From Agrobacterium tumefaciens (GTDB taxonomy: Bacteria > Pseudomonadota > Alphaproteobacteria > Rhizobiales > Rhizobiaceae), in contig CP048469.1 of the NCBI GenBank assembly GCA_025559845.1, forward strand, positions 1,426,001 to 1,490,000: a stretch of 64,000 nt of DNA, read 5' to 3'. Within the stretch, counting starts at the first letter, position 1; each line of letters starts with the position of its first letter. The position numbers were made by a program, and so were the translations under genes. Below are positions 30,803 through 38,097 of this stretch, in pieces. The notes under the pieces were generated by a model that was not told the origin of the DNA, did no database searches, and saw nothing but the letters and a program-made list of their open reading frames with translations.

Positions 30803-31798
30803 TCAGGACGACAGCGAAACGACGATCTTGCCGATCTGCGCATTGCTTTCCAGAAAACGTGTCGCCTCCTGAATATCGTCAAACGCGAAGCTGCGAGAAA
30901 TCAGCGGCTTCAGCGCTCCGGTTCGCAGCCCCTCATTGATGAAGGTCTTCGCCCGCATCAGGATCGCATCGTCCGAAACGATCTCCGTGTAGAGGTAACC
31001 CTTCAACGTCAGGCTTTTGCCGAGGACGGCGAACTGCGGAAACGGTCCTTCGTCAGGGCTGAGGGCGCCATATTCCAGCAGGATGCCGCCAACGGACATG
31101 CATTCGGCAAGCTCGGCGATGGCGGGGCCGCCAATCGGATCGAAGACCACGCGGGCGCCTTTACCGGCCGTGATGTCGCTGACACGCGCCGGAAGATCCT
31201 CTTCCGCCGTGGCGATGACGTGATGCGCGCCGGCATCGAGCAGAGCCTGCGCCTTGGCGCTGGTCCGCGTTGTGGCAATCACGACAGCGCCAACGCTGCG
31301 GGCAATCTGGAATGCCGCGATGCCGACGCTGCTCGATGCGGCAGAGACGATGACGAACTCGCCCGCCGACAATTTCGCCTGTTCGATCAAGGCTCCCCAT
31401 GCCGTCACATATTGCATCCACGATGCGGCAGCCTGTTCGAAGGACAGATTTTCCGGATGCCTGACAACGTGCCGGGCCGGAACGTTGATGACCTCCCCAT
31501 ATGTGCCCCACCGCGCCATATCGAGTGTGGGGATGACGCTGACCGCATCCCCCTCTGCAAAACCGGAAACATGCCCGCCAAACGCCTTCACCGTACCGGC
31601 GGCTTCATAACCGAGCCTTGAGGGAAATTCGGCCTGTTGCAGATAGGCGTTTTTGCGAAACATCACCTCGGCGCGGTTGAGGCCAATGGCCTTCACTTCA
31701 ATCTGCACCTCGTCAGGTGCTGGTGCTGGAACTTCGATATCGTCGATCCGAAGCACCTCCGGCTCGCCGTATTCGTGAAACCGTACAACTCTCGTCAT
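30803..31798 (-). CDS. Zinc-type/quinone-oxidoreductase-like alcohol dehydrogenase
   Basis: A 331-residue MDR-superfamily oxidoreductase. The N-terminal GroES-like part includes APDEVQIEVKAIGLNRAEVM, and the Rossmann part includes SAASSSVGIAAFQIARSVGA. The tyrosine/cysteine zinc ligands of true alcohol dehydrogenases are absent, and the sequence is nearest NADPH:quinone reductases. ATG 31798 with AGGAG upstream is chosen over upstream frames. It is divergent from an HxlR regulator with an inverted repeat between them, the usual arrangement for quinone- or aldehyde-responsive detoxification. Confidence 0.88.
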   Translation of the reverse strand: MTRVVRFHEYGEPEVLRIDDIEVPAPAPDEVQIEVKAIGLNRAEVMFRKNAYLQQAEFPSRLGYEAAGTVKAFGGHVSGFAEGDAVSVIPTLDMARWGTYGEVINVPARHVVRHPENLSFEQAAASWMQYVTAWGALIEQAKLSAGEFVIVSAASSSVGIAAFQIARSVGAVVIATTRTSAKAQALLDAGAHHVIATAEEDLPARVSDITAGKGARVVFDPIGGPAIAELAECMSVGGILLEYGALSPDEGPFPQFAVLGKSLTLKGYLYTEIVSDDAILMRAKTFINEGLRTGALKPLISRSFAFDDIQEATRFLESNAQIGKIVVSLSS

Positions 31799-31888
31799 GC
31801 TGCTTACTCCTTGCATCTTTTCGCGCCCGGCCTTGGGAGCGGCGGGAACGGTCAGATGCAATTGGCAACTGGATGCAGAAATGAAAAT

Positions 31889-31927
31889 ACGGTAATCGAA
31901 TGCATATAGTGCCCAAAAGTATACCGT
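31889..31927. promoter_or_regulatory. Probable HxlR operator
   Basis: ACGGTA (31889-31894) and TACCGT (31922-31927) are perfect inverted half-sites separated by 27 bases. They lie immediately upstream of the HxlR gene, in the interval shared with the divergent dehydrogenase. The spacing fits an extended HxlR dimer site, but this is inferred only from symmetry. Confidence 0.4.
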
Positions 31928-31937
31928 CAGCGAGGTC

Positions 31938-32333
31938 ATGATGAACAAGGACAGGAATTACGACGAGGTGCCCGGCTGCACCATGTACGCGGCCCTGAAC
32001 CTGATCAGCGGCAAGTGGAAAGGCATGATCCTGTATCACCTGCTCAAGGGAACCCTGCGCTTTAACGCGCTGAAAAGAGAGCTTGGCGACTGTTCGCAAC
32101 GCCTTCTGATCAAGCAGCTTCGCGAGCTGGAAGATGACGGCCTTGTTGAACGCAAGGTCTTCGCGGTCATACCGCCGAGGGTCGATTATTCGATCACCGA
32201 AGAAGGCAGAACACTCGCCCCGATCCTGCTGGGTCTGCGCGACTGGGGACATGGCTGGCTCACCCGCCGCAACCTCGTTGCCCGCGACGACCATCTGCAA
32301 GCCGTGAAGCCCGAGACCAGCCCCTCTGCCTGA
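31938..32333 (+). CDS. HxlR-family transcriptional regulator
   Basis: A 131-residue winged-helix protein with the HxlR pattern: PGCTMYAALNLISGKWKGMIL at the start, RFNALKRELGDCSQRLLIKQL as the recognition region, and VDYSITEEGRTLAPIL in the wing. HxlR/YodB/QorR-type proteins respond to electrophiles or aldehydes, often through a Cys near the N-terminus; a Cys is present at about residue 13. It is divergent from the quinone-reductase-like dehydrogenase, its likely target. Confidence 0.9.
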   Translation: MMNKDRNYDEVPGCTMYAALNLISGKWKGMILYHLLKGTLRFNALKRELGDCSQRLLIKQLRELEDDGLVERKVFAVIPPRVDYSITEEGRTLAPILLGLRDWGHGWLTRRNLVARDDHLQAVKPETSPSA

Positions 32334-32340
32334 CCGGACG

Positions 32341-32853
32341 TCATGGGGAACTGTTCTCGAGGCCGCTGACAATCCCGGCGATGAAGGCGGTTTTTTCCGA
32401 GGTGTAACGGTCGCCATCATAGGGAAAACGGGCAGCAAGCCGGGTTTTCAAGGCCGCATAGGCCGCAGCCGTCTGCGGATTTTGGCGCAGGTGGTTTCGA
32501 AACAGCATTCGGGCCTGATGGGTCCGGTTTTCGGGCGGGCAGAGATAGCCCCTGAGCTGCGGCGAGGAATCTCTGTCGAGGAAGGCCCAGATATCATCAG
32601 CATGGCGATTGCCACGCGGCTCGAACCCGGCCCGGACAAGCACCACGCTCGCATCGGCAATGTCACCGGGGCCTGACACGGTCACATCGATATCGACAAC
32701 AGGCTTTGCCGAAAGCCCGGGAATGGCCGTGCTGCCGATATGATCAATCGCCACGACCCGGCCGCCGAGCATTGCCCGCAACCGCGCTGCGGCGCGTTCG
32801 AAATCTCGCGGCCAGTCCGGATCATATGTAACGATTTCAACCAAGGTCGGCAT
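32341..32853 (-). CDS. GrpB/UPF0157 family protein
   Basis: A 170-residue GrpB-family protein, related to nucleotidyltransferases. The signature blocks are VEIVTYDPDWPRDFERAAAR, VVAIDHIGSTAIPGLSAKPV and DIDVTV, giving a GS-x-D-x-D-like metal site. ATG 32853 has AGGG 8 bases upstream. Some GrpB relatives act in glutamate or CoA metabolism, but the biochemical role here is unknown. It is tail-to-tail with the HxlR gene and follows the amidohydrolase operon on the same strand. Confidence 0.88.
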   Translation of the reverse strand: MPTLVEIVTYDPDWPRDFERAAARLRAMLGGRVVAIDHIGSTAIPGLSAKPVVDIDVTVSGPGDIADASVVLVRAGFEPRGNRHADDIWAFLDRDSSPQLRGYLCPPENRTHQARMLFRNHLRQNPQTAAAYAALKTRLAARFPYDGDRYTSEKTAFIAGIVSGLENSSP

Positions 32854-32917
32854 GGAAAATCCCTGAAAACACCGCCATCCGTTTGGACAGGCTTTGCCTG
32901 CGGAGATCAAGCCATTT

Positions 32918-34075
32918 TCAGCCCCGTCTCAACCGCCGCTCAACGATGCCGACATGGAAGTTGGCGCCGTGGATCAGGCCGTCGTCGTTGAAATCGTAGC
33001 TGGCATTGTGCAGCGGCGCGGAGTTTTTGCCGTTGCCGAGAAAGACAAAGCAGCCCGGCACCTTATCCAGAAAACGGGCGAAATCTTCCGAACCGGTCAT
33101 CGGTTTGTCGGCGATATCGACATTCTCGCTGCCGTAGAGCTCCTCAGCCAGAGACAGCACCTCCCCGGCAAGCTCCGCATCGTTGACCAGCGGCACGAAC
33201 TCGCGGCTGTAGGCCACCTCTGCCGTGACATTGTAGGTCAACGCCGTTCCCTCGGCGATGGTGCGCATCTGCTGTTCGATGCGCGCGCTGACGCTCGGGT
33301 CGAAGCTTCTGGCATCGCCCAGAATGCGCGCCAGACCGGGTAGCGCGTTGCGCGTGCCATCGGTAATCAGTTCGGTCACGGAGACGACGCCGATATCGGC
33401 CGGATCGATGCGGCGCGACACGATGGTCTGCAGGTTGGTGACAAGCGCGCAGGCCGCCACCAGAACCTCGTTGCCCCAATGCGGACGGGCCGCATGACCG
33501 CCAACACCTGACAGCGTGATTTCGAAATTGTCCTCCGCCGACATGATGGCGCCGGGCCGGGTTTGCAGCAGACCGACAGGAAGACCGGGCATGTTGTGAA
33601 TGCCGTAGATTTCATCGAAGGGAAACCGCTGAAACAGCCCGTCATTGATCATCGCCAGAGCGCCCCGCCCCCATTCCTCGGCCGGCTGGAAGAGAAAGCG
33701 TACGGTGCCGTCAAAACCGCCCTCTTCCGCCAGGTGTCTGGCCGCACCCAAGAGCATGGCGGTGTGGCCATCATGCCCGCAGGCATGCATGACACCGGGG
33801 TTGCGCGATCTGTAAGCATGGTCGGCGTGTTCGGTGATGCGCAGCGCATCCATATCGGCCCGCAGCGCAATGGAGCGGTTGCCCGTGCCGCGTTTCAGCG
33901 TGCCGATAACGCCGGTACCGCCGACACCCTCCACCACTTCATCCAGCCCGAATTCCCTGAGCTTTGCTGCCACGAAGGCGGCTGTCGCCCGTTCCTCAAA
34001 GCCGAATTCCGGGTTGGCATGCAGGTGCTGGCGCCACTCTTTCATGGCGGCGTGAAGCGAGGAAATCCCGGTCAT
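32918..34075 (-). CDS. M20-family aminoacylase/amidohydrolase
   Basis: A 385-residue M20D metallohydrolase (hippurate hydrolase/IAA-amino acid hydrolase type). Metal-site blocks are visible: RADMDALRI, HACGHDGHTAMLLGAA, FQPAEEWGRGA and the dimerisation-domain VGGHAARPH. It hydrolyses N-acyl amino acids. Its ATG overlaps the TGA of the upstream Zn-dependent hydrolase by 4 bases (34072-34075), so the two are translationally coupled. It is the last gene of the diaminopropionate ammonia-lyase operon, where a deacylating step on an N-acylated diamino acid would make sense. Confidence 0.9.
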   Translation of the reverse strand: MTGISSLHAAMKEWRQHLHANPEFGFEERATAAFVAAKLREFGLDEVVEGVGGTGVIGTLKRGTGNRSIALRADMDALRITEHADHAYRSRNPGVMHACGHDGHTAMLLGAARHLAEEGGFDGTVRFLFQPAEEWGRGALAMINDGLFQRFPFDEIYGIHNMPGLPVGLLQTRPGAIMSAEDNFEITLSGVGGHAARPHWGNEVLVAACALVTNLQTIVSRRIDPADIGVVSVTELITDGTRNALPGLARILGDARSFDPSVSARIEQQMRTIAEGTALTYNVTAEVAYSREFVPLVNDAELAGEVLSLAEELYGSENVDIADKPMTGSEDFARFLDKVPGCFVFLGNGKNSAPLHNASYDFNDDGLIHGANFHVGIVERRLRRG

Positions 34076-35325
34076 GGCTTTACCTTTTGCGTATCTGTCA
34101 GTGATCTGACGACATCGAGCAGCACGTTGGCACCGGCGACAAGATCGTCATCTGCGGTAAATTCCCTGGGGTTGTGGCTGATGCCGCCAACGCTCGGCAC
34201 GAAGATCATGGCCGAAGGGGCAATCCGCGCCATCATCTGCGCATCATGCCCTGCCCCGGATGTCATGCGCCGCGAGCGAAGTCCCCGACCGGAGACAGCC
34301 TTTTCGATCAGCGAAACGATGCCGCTGTCGAACACAACAGGCTCAAACCGCGCCAGCCGCTCCACGCTTATGCTGACCTCTTCCTCCTGCTGCAGCCGCA
34401 GAAGAAAGGCAGCCAGCGCGGCCTCCTCGTCCTTCAGGCGCTGCTCATCCGGGTCACGCAGATCGACCGTGAAGGTGGCCCTGGACGGGATGACATTGAT
34501 GGCGTTCGGCTCAAAGGCCATGGTGCCGACAGTGGCAACCGTGGGCGTGTTGGAAGCGGCGGCCCGCTCCCGCAGAAAGGTGATGACGCGGGCGGCGGCA
34601 AGTCCGGCATCGCGGCGCATGGACATCGGCGTCGTGCCGGCATGGTTGGCATCGCCTTCAATAACGACCTTCTGCCAGGAAATGCCCTGCAGGTTTTCCA
34701 CCGCGCCAATCGGCAGACCCTCGCGCTCCAGGACCGGCCCCTGCTCGATATGCAACTCGATATAGACTTCCGGCTTCAGGAAACCGGGCTCATGCGGGCC
34801 GGCATAACCGATGCGGGCAAGCTCATCGCCAAGGATTGCGCCATCCGTGCCGATGGTTGCCAGCGCCTCATCGATGCCGAGACCGCCGGCATGAACGAGC
34901 GAACCCAGCATGTCAGGCGCGAAACGAACGCCTTCCTCATTGGTAAAGGCCGCAACGACCACAAGCATGGCAGGCACAAAGCCGTTTTCCGCAAGCGACT
35001 GGATAACCTCAAGCCCCGCCAGCACGCCGTAGCAGCCATCATAAATACCGGCATTGATAACCGTATCGATATGCGAGCCCAGCATCAGAGGTTGGGCGTC
35101 ATGTCCGGCCTCTGGCCGCCATATGCCGAAGATGTTGCCGATACGATCGATGGCTACCTCAAGACCGGCCTCGCGCAGCCAGGCGACGAACTGGTCGCGC
35201 CCGGCCTTTTCGCTGTCTGACGCGGCAAGGCGAATGAGGCGCCCTTCCTGATCCCGGCCGATATCGCCAAGCTGTCTCAACCGGCCAAGCAGCCTCTGGC
35301 GATCAATGGATATGCCGCTCATCAA
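34072..35325 (-). CDS. Zn-dependent N-carbamoyl-amino acid/allantoate amidohydrolase
   Basis: A 417-residue M20-type amidase of the AmaB/HyuC/AllC group. Visible blocks are LGSHIDTVINAGIYDGCYGV, NEEGVRFAPDMLGS, ELHIEQGPVLEREGLPIG and the late SGAGHDAQMMA. Such enzymes cleave N-carbamoyl amino acids, allantoate or ureido acids using two metal ions. It overlaps the ammonia-lyase gene upstream (35322-35325) and the M20 gene downstream by 4 bases each. Context suggests it removes a carbamoyl or acyl group from a diamino acid, which is inference. Confidence 0.9.
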   Translation of the reverse strand: MMSGISIDRQRLLGRLRQLGDIGRDQEGRLIRLAASDSEKAGRDQFVAWLREAGLEVAIDRIGNIFGIWRPEAGHDAQPLMLGSHIDTVINAGIYDGCYGVLAGLEVIQSLAENGFVPAMLVVVAAFTNEEGVRFAPDMLGSLVHAGGLGIDEALATIGTDGAILGDELARIGYAGPHEPGFLKPEVYIELHIEQGPVLEREGLPIGAVENLQGISWQKVVIEGDANHAGTTPMSMRRDAGLAAARVITFLRERAAASNTPTVATVGTMAFEPNAINVIPSRATFTVDLRDPDEQRLKDEEAALAAFLLRLQQEEEVSISVERLARFEPVVFDSGIVSLIEKAVSGRGLRSRRMTSGAGHDAQMMARIAPSAMIFVPSVGGISHNPREFTADDDLVAGANVLLDVVRSLTDTQKVKP

Positions 35326-36521
35326 GCCTTCTCCTCCGCCAGAACGGTGTCCGGCGACTGGCCGACAATCTCCTGATAGCGCAACGGATCGGTCGCGCCT
35401 TCGGTGTTGACCAGCAGCACGCGGGACGCATCGTTCAGACCGAGCGCCGCCTTGATGGCAGGATCTTGCGCAGCCTTGATGAGACCGGCAAGACCGACGC
35501 CGCCGCTTTCCCCCGAGACGATGGCGGGATCGCCGGGCAACGGACTGGCAAGCGAGCGCATGACTGCAATGGCGTCTTCCTCATCGACGGTCATGAAGGC
35601 ATCGGCCACCCGCGAGAGAATGCGCCATGCAACAAGCGACGGCTCGTAGCACTCCAGCATGGCCATGACGGTGGGTTCGCCATGCGGAATGACAACCGCA
35701 TGCCCCGCCTTGGCGGATGCGCAAAGGCAGGCCGCGCGGGCGGGATCAACCACCGTGAACACCGGCCGCCTCTCGCCAAACAGCACCGCCATATGCCCAG
35801 CGACGGCAGCCGCAATGCCGCCGACGCCGGACTGGATGAAGATGTGGGTCGGTGGTTCAGCAAGCGCGGCAAGCGCCTCGGTGACGATGGCGGTGTAACC
35901 CTGCATCACCAGACCGGGAATCCGCTCGTATCCCGGCCAGGAGGTATCGGACACGATCGTCCAGCCGCGCTCTTCGGCAACGCGGGCGGCGTGCCGCACG
36001 GAATCGTCGTAATTGCCCTCAACGCGGATCATCTCCGCCCCAAAACGGGCAATGGCCGCAACGCGCTCATCGCTGACACCGGAATGCACGAAGATTGCCG
36101 CGCTGGCGCCCACCAGTTGCGCGCCCTGGGCAACCGAACGGCCGTGGTTTCCATCCGTGGCGCAGGCAAAGGTCATGGTTTTGGCAATGGCCAGAACCTC
36201 GCCGCTATCCAGTTCGGCAATATCGACCGTGCGCCCCAGCCGCCGCGAGGCTTCTTCCAGCACCAGCCGGATCACGGCATAGGAACCGCCCAGCGCCTTG
36301 AAACTCTTGAGGCCCAGACGATGCCCCTCATCCTTGATATGGATGGCCCCGACACCAAGCTTTGCGGCAAGCGCCGGGAGTGAAACCAGCGGTGTGGCAG
36401 CATGGCCCACCCGGTAAGACAGGAAACGCGACACCTCGCTTGCCGCCGCACGGCCAAGCGTCTCCGCATCCGTTACATCCAGCGCGGCGCCATAAGCAGG
36501 GTTTTCATTTCGAAGAAACAT
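35322..36521 (-). CDS. dpaL: Diaminopropionate ammonia-lyase
   Basis: A 399-residue PLP enzyme of fold type II. The Schiff-base lysine is in RLGLKSFKALGGSYAV, the PLP-binding region in CATDGNHGRSVAQGAQ, and the glycine loop in IQSGVGGIAAAVAGH. Length and pattern match diaminopropionate ammonia-lyase (YgeX/DpaL), which splits 2,3-diaminopropionate to pyruvate and two ammonia. ATG 36521 has GGAG 6 bases upstream. It is first in a three-gene operon with two amidohydrolases. E. coli likewise places ygeX beside the M20 gene ygeY. A divergent Lrp/AsnC gene probably controls it. Confidence 0.88.
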   Translation of the reverse strand: MFLRNENPAYGAALDVTDAETLGRAAASEVSRFLSYRVGHAATPLVSLPALAAKLGVGAIHIKDEGHRLGLKSFKALGGSYAVIRLVLEEASRRLGRTVDIAELDSGEVLAIAKTMTFACATDGNHGRSVAQGAQLVGASAAIFVHSGVSDERVAAIARFGAEMIRVEGNYDDSVRHAARVAEERGWTIVSDTSWPGYERIPGLVMQGYTAIVTEALAALAEPPTHIFIQSGVGGIAAAVAGHMAVLFGERRPVFTVVDPARAACLCASAKAGHAVVIPHGEPTVMAMLECYEPSLVAWRILSRVADAFMTVDEEDAIAVMRSLASPLPGDPAIVSGESGGVGLAGLIKAAQDPAIKAALGLNDASRVLLVNTEGATDPLRYQEIVGQSPDTVLAEEKA

Positions 36522-36624
36522 CGCCATCTCCAATCTCGGTTGAAGAAAACATATTGCATTCACGACGATATTTGCGCTGATATCCGGGCGCTTATTTGCA
36601 ATTTTGTTTCATGAAAGCCGCCCG

Positions 36625-37101
36625 ATGCGCCGTTCACAGCCGCTTGACGATTTCGACCTGAAAATTCTGGCGATCCTGCAGAAAGACAATCTCACGCCGC
36701 AAAGAACGATCGGCGAAGCCGTAAACCTCTCCGCGCCCGCCGTGCAGCGCCGCATCAAGCGCATGACCGACATGGGCGTCATCAAGGCCAACGTCGCCGT
36801 GGTCGACCCCGACGCGCTGGGCCAGCCGATCACCATTTTCGTGGAAGTCGAAGTCATCAGCGAAACCGCCGCCCAGATCGAAGCCGCCAAGCAGCAATTC
36901 GCCAGCACACCCGAAATCCAGCAATGCTACTACGTCACCGGCGAAGCCGACTTCGTCCTCGTCCTCGTGGTCAGCGACATGGCCCGCTACGAAACCCTGA
37001 CCCGCGAACTGTTCTTCGGAAACAACAACGTCAAACGCTTCAAAACCTTCGTGGCAATGGACCGGGTGAAATCCGGGCTTGAGGTGCCGGTGGTGCGGTA
37101 G
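36625..37101 (+). CDS. Lrp/AsnC-family transcriptional regulator
   Basis: A 158-residue Lrp-type regulator with its HTH at about residues 22-41 (TIGEAVNLSAPAVQRRIKRM) and RAM domain from residue 60 (ITIFVEVEVISE; CYYVTGEADFVLVLVV). It is divergent from the dpaL operon and is the likely amino acid-responsive activator or repressor. ATG 36625 is used; the in-frame TTG at 36604 has no better Shine-Dalgarno. The 103-base interval contains two ATTTGC copies but no clear palindrome. It is the last gene before the AT-richer island. Confidence 0.88.
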   Translation: MRRSQPLDDFDLKILAILQKDNLTPQRTIGEAVNLSAPAVQRRIKRMTDMGVIKANVAVVDPDALGQPITIFVEVEVISETAAQIEAAKQQFASTPEIQQCYYVTGEADFVLVLVVSDMARYETLTRELFFGNNNVKRFKTFVAMDRVKSGLEVPVVR

Positions 37102-37107
37102 TCGTGG

Positions 37108-38097
37108 TCAGCATTGATAACAGAAATCGATAACTTCCTTAAAGCCGACCTGCTCATTACGCAGCCTACCCTCCAGTTCATTCAGTTGATTGATGGATAC
37201 AATCTCCTCGGAAGCTTCTATACTGAGTGAGAATGAACCTCCATAGACTTTCCCAATCCTAGTCAGTTCTCGGCTTAACTGCTTAAGGATGGAGTCCCTG
37301 AAAATCACCTGGACACGTCGGAACCTGATAAGACGATGGCAATCGAAGAAATCCGATCGCTTCTCCGAGTCATACTTTCTACCGTTCCAACCCGTCGCAC
37401 GCGTGGCTCGGTAGAAAGCCATGTCATGTGCCTCGCGCCATTGAGTAAAGTTGAAATAAGTGTGAGGGTTCGGATTCTCATGGGTTGCTTGAGGCTGTAA
37501 TGCCAAGGCAAGAGAGCCGTCGTACCTGTCTAGCGTTCCAAAGATCTTGTTCTGAGCTGATATCATCCGGCGGATTGCCGTTGGCCATTTAAAGAGCAAG
37601 ATTCTCCGCCTGTCCAGTAATCGAAGTTCACGTTCCAGCTTGCGCTCTGCTCCATCCTCTTGGCGCTCGACCCTGCTAGGCACGTACTGCACAAAGGATT
37701 TGTAAAGACTGAACACTCGCTCTGACCCAAGAGATATTAGATCAAAAGCGTCATCTGCATCGTGATCCCTAATGAAGTACAACGCCTTCCCGTGAAACAT
37801 CATCAATTGAGCGATGTCTTCAACTAGCTCTACAAGACGTTCAGTTTGTCCTCCGCGATGACGGGTAGCGATGTTGGCCAGCAGACGATCTGCAAGGTCG
37901 TTGTTACTTGTCTCAAGTTTAAGCGGGCTCGCTGAACCATGCATGCGGTGGTGGAATAGATTGACAAAGTCTTGTGTGAACAGATGTCGATTTAGGCCTT
38001 TGTCGCGCCTGCTACGACCAAAGATCAGCTCCTCTAACCAGTTCATCTCCTGATGGTAGAATTGGGTTTGGATCGGCATCGATCTAACAAACTTCAT
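37108..38097 (-). CDS. Unknown protein, island gene B
   Basis: A 329-residue soluble-looking protein with no motif I can assign. The N-terminus has an aromatic/acidic patch (QTQFYHQEMNWLEELIF). The middle has FHGKALYFIRDHDADDAFDL and a basic helix (RKLERELRLLDRRRILLFKW). The C-terminus ends DFCYQC. Its ATG overlaps the TGA of the 852-residue gene by 4 bases (38094-38097), so it is translationally coupled to it. Base composition is clearly AT-richer and codon use different from neighbours, indicating transfer. It could be a partner or effector of the upstream membrane protein. Confidence 0.75.
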   Translation of the reverse strand: MKFVRSMPIQTQFYHQEMNWLEELIFGRSRRDKGLNRHLFTQDFVNLFHHRMHGSASPLKLETSNNDLADRLLANIATRHRGGQTERLVELVEDIAQLMMFHGKALYFIRDHDADDAFDLISLGSERVFSLYKSFVQYVPSRVERQEDGAERKLERELRLLDRRRILLFKWPTAIRRMISAQNKIFGTLDRYDGSLALALQPQATHENPNPHTYFNFTQWREAHDMAFYRATRATGWNGRKYDSEKRSDFFDCHRLIRFRRVQVIFRDSILKQLSRELTRIGKVYGGSFSLSIEASEEIVSINQLNELEGRLRNEQVGFKEVIDFCYQC

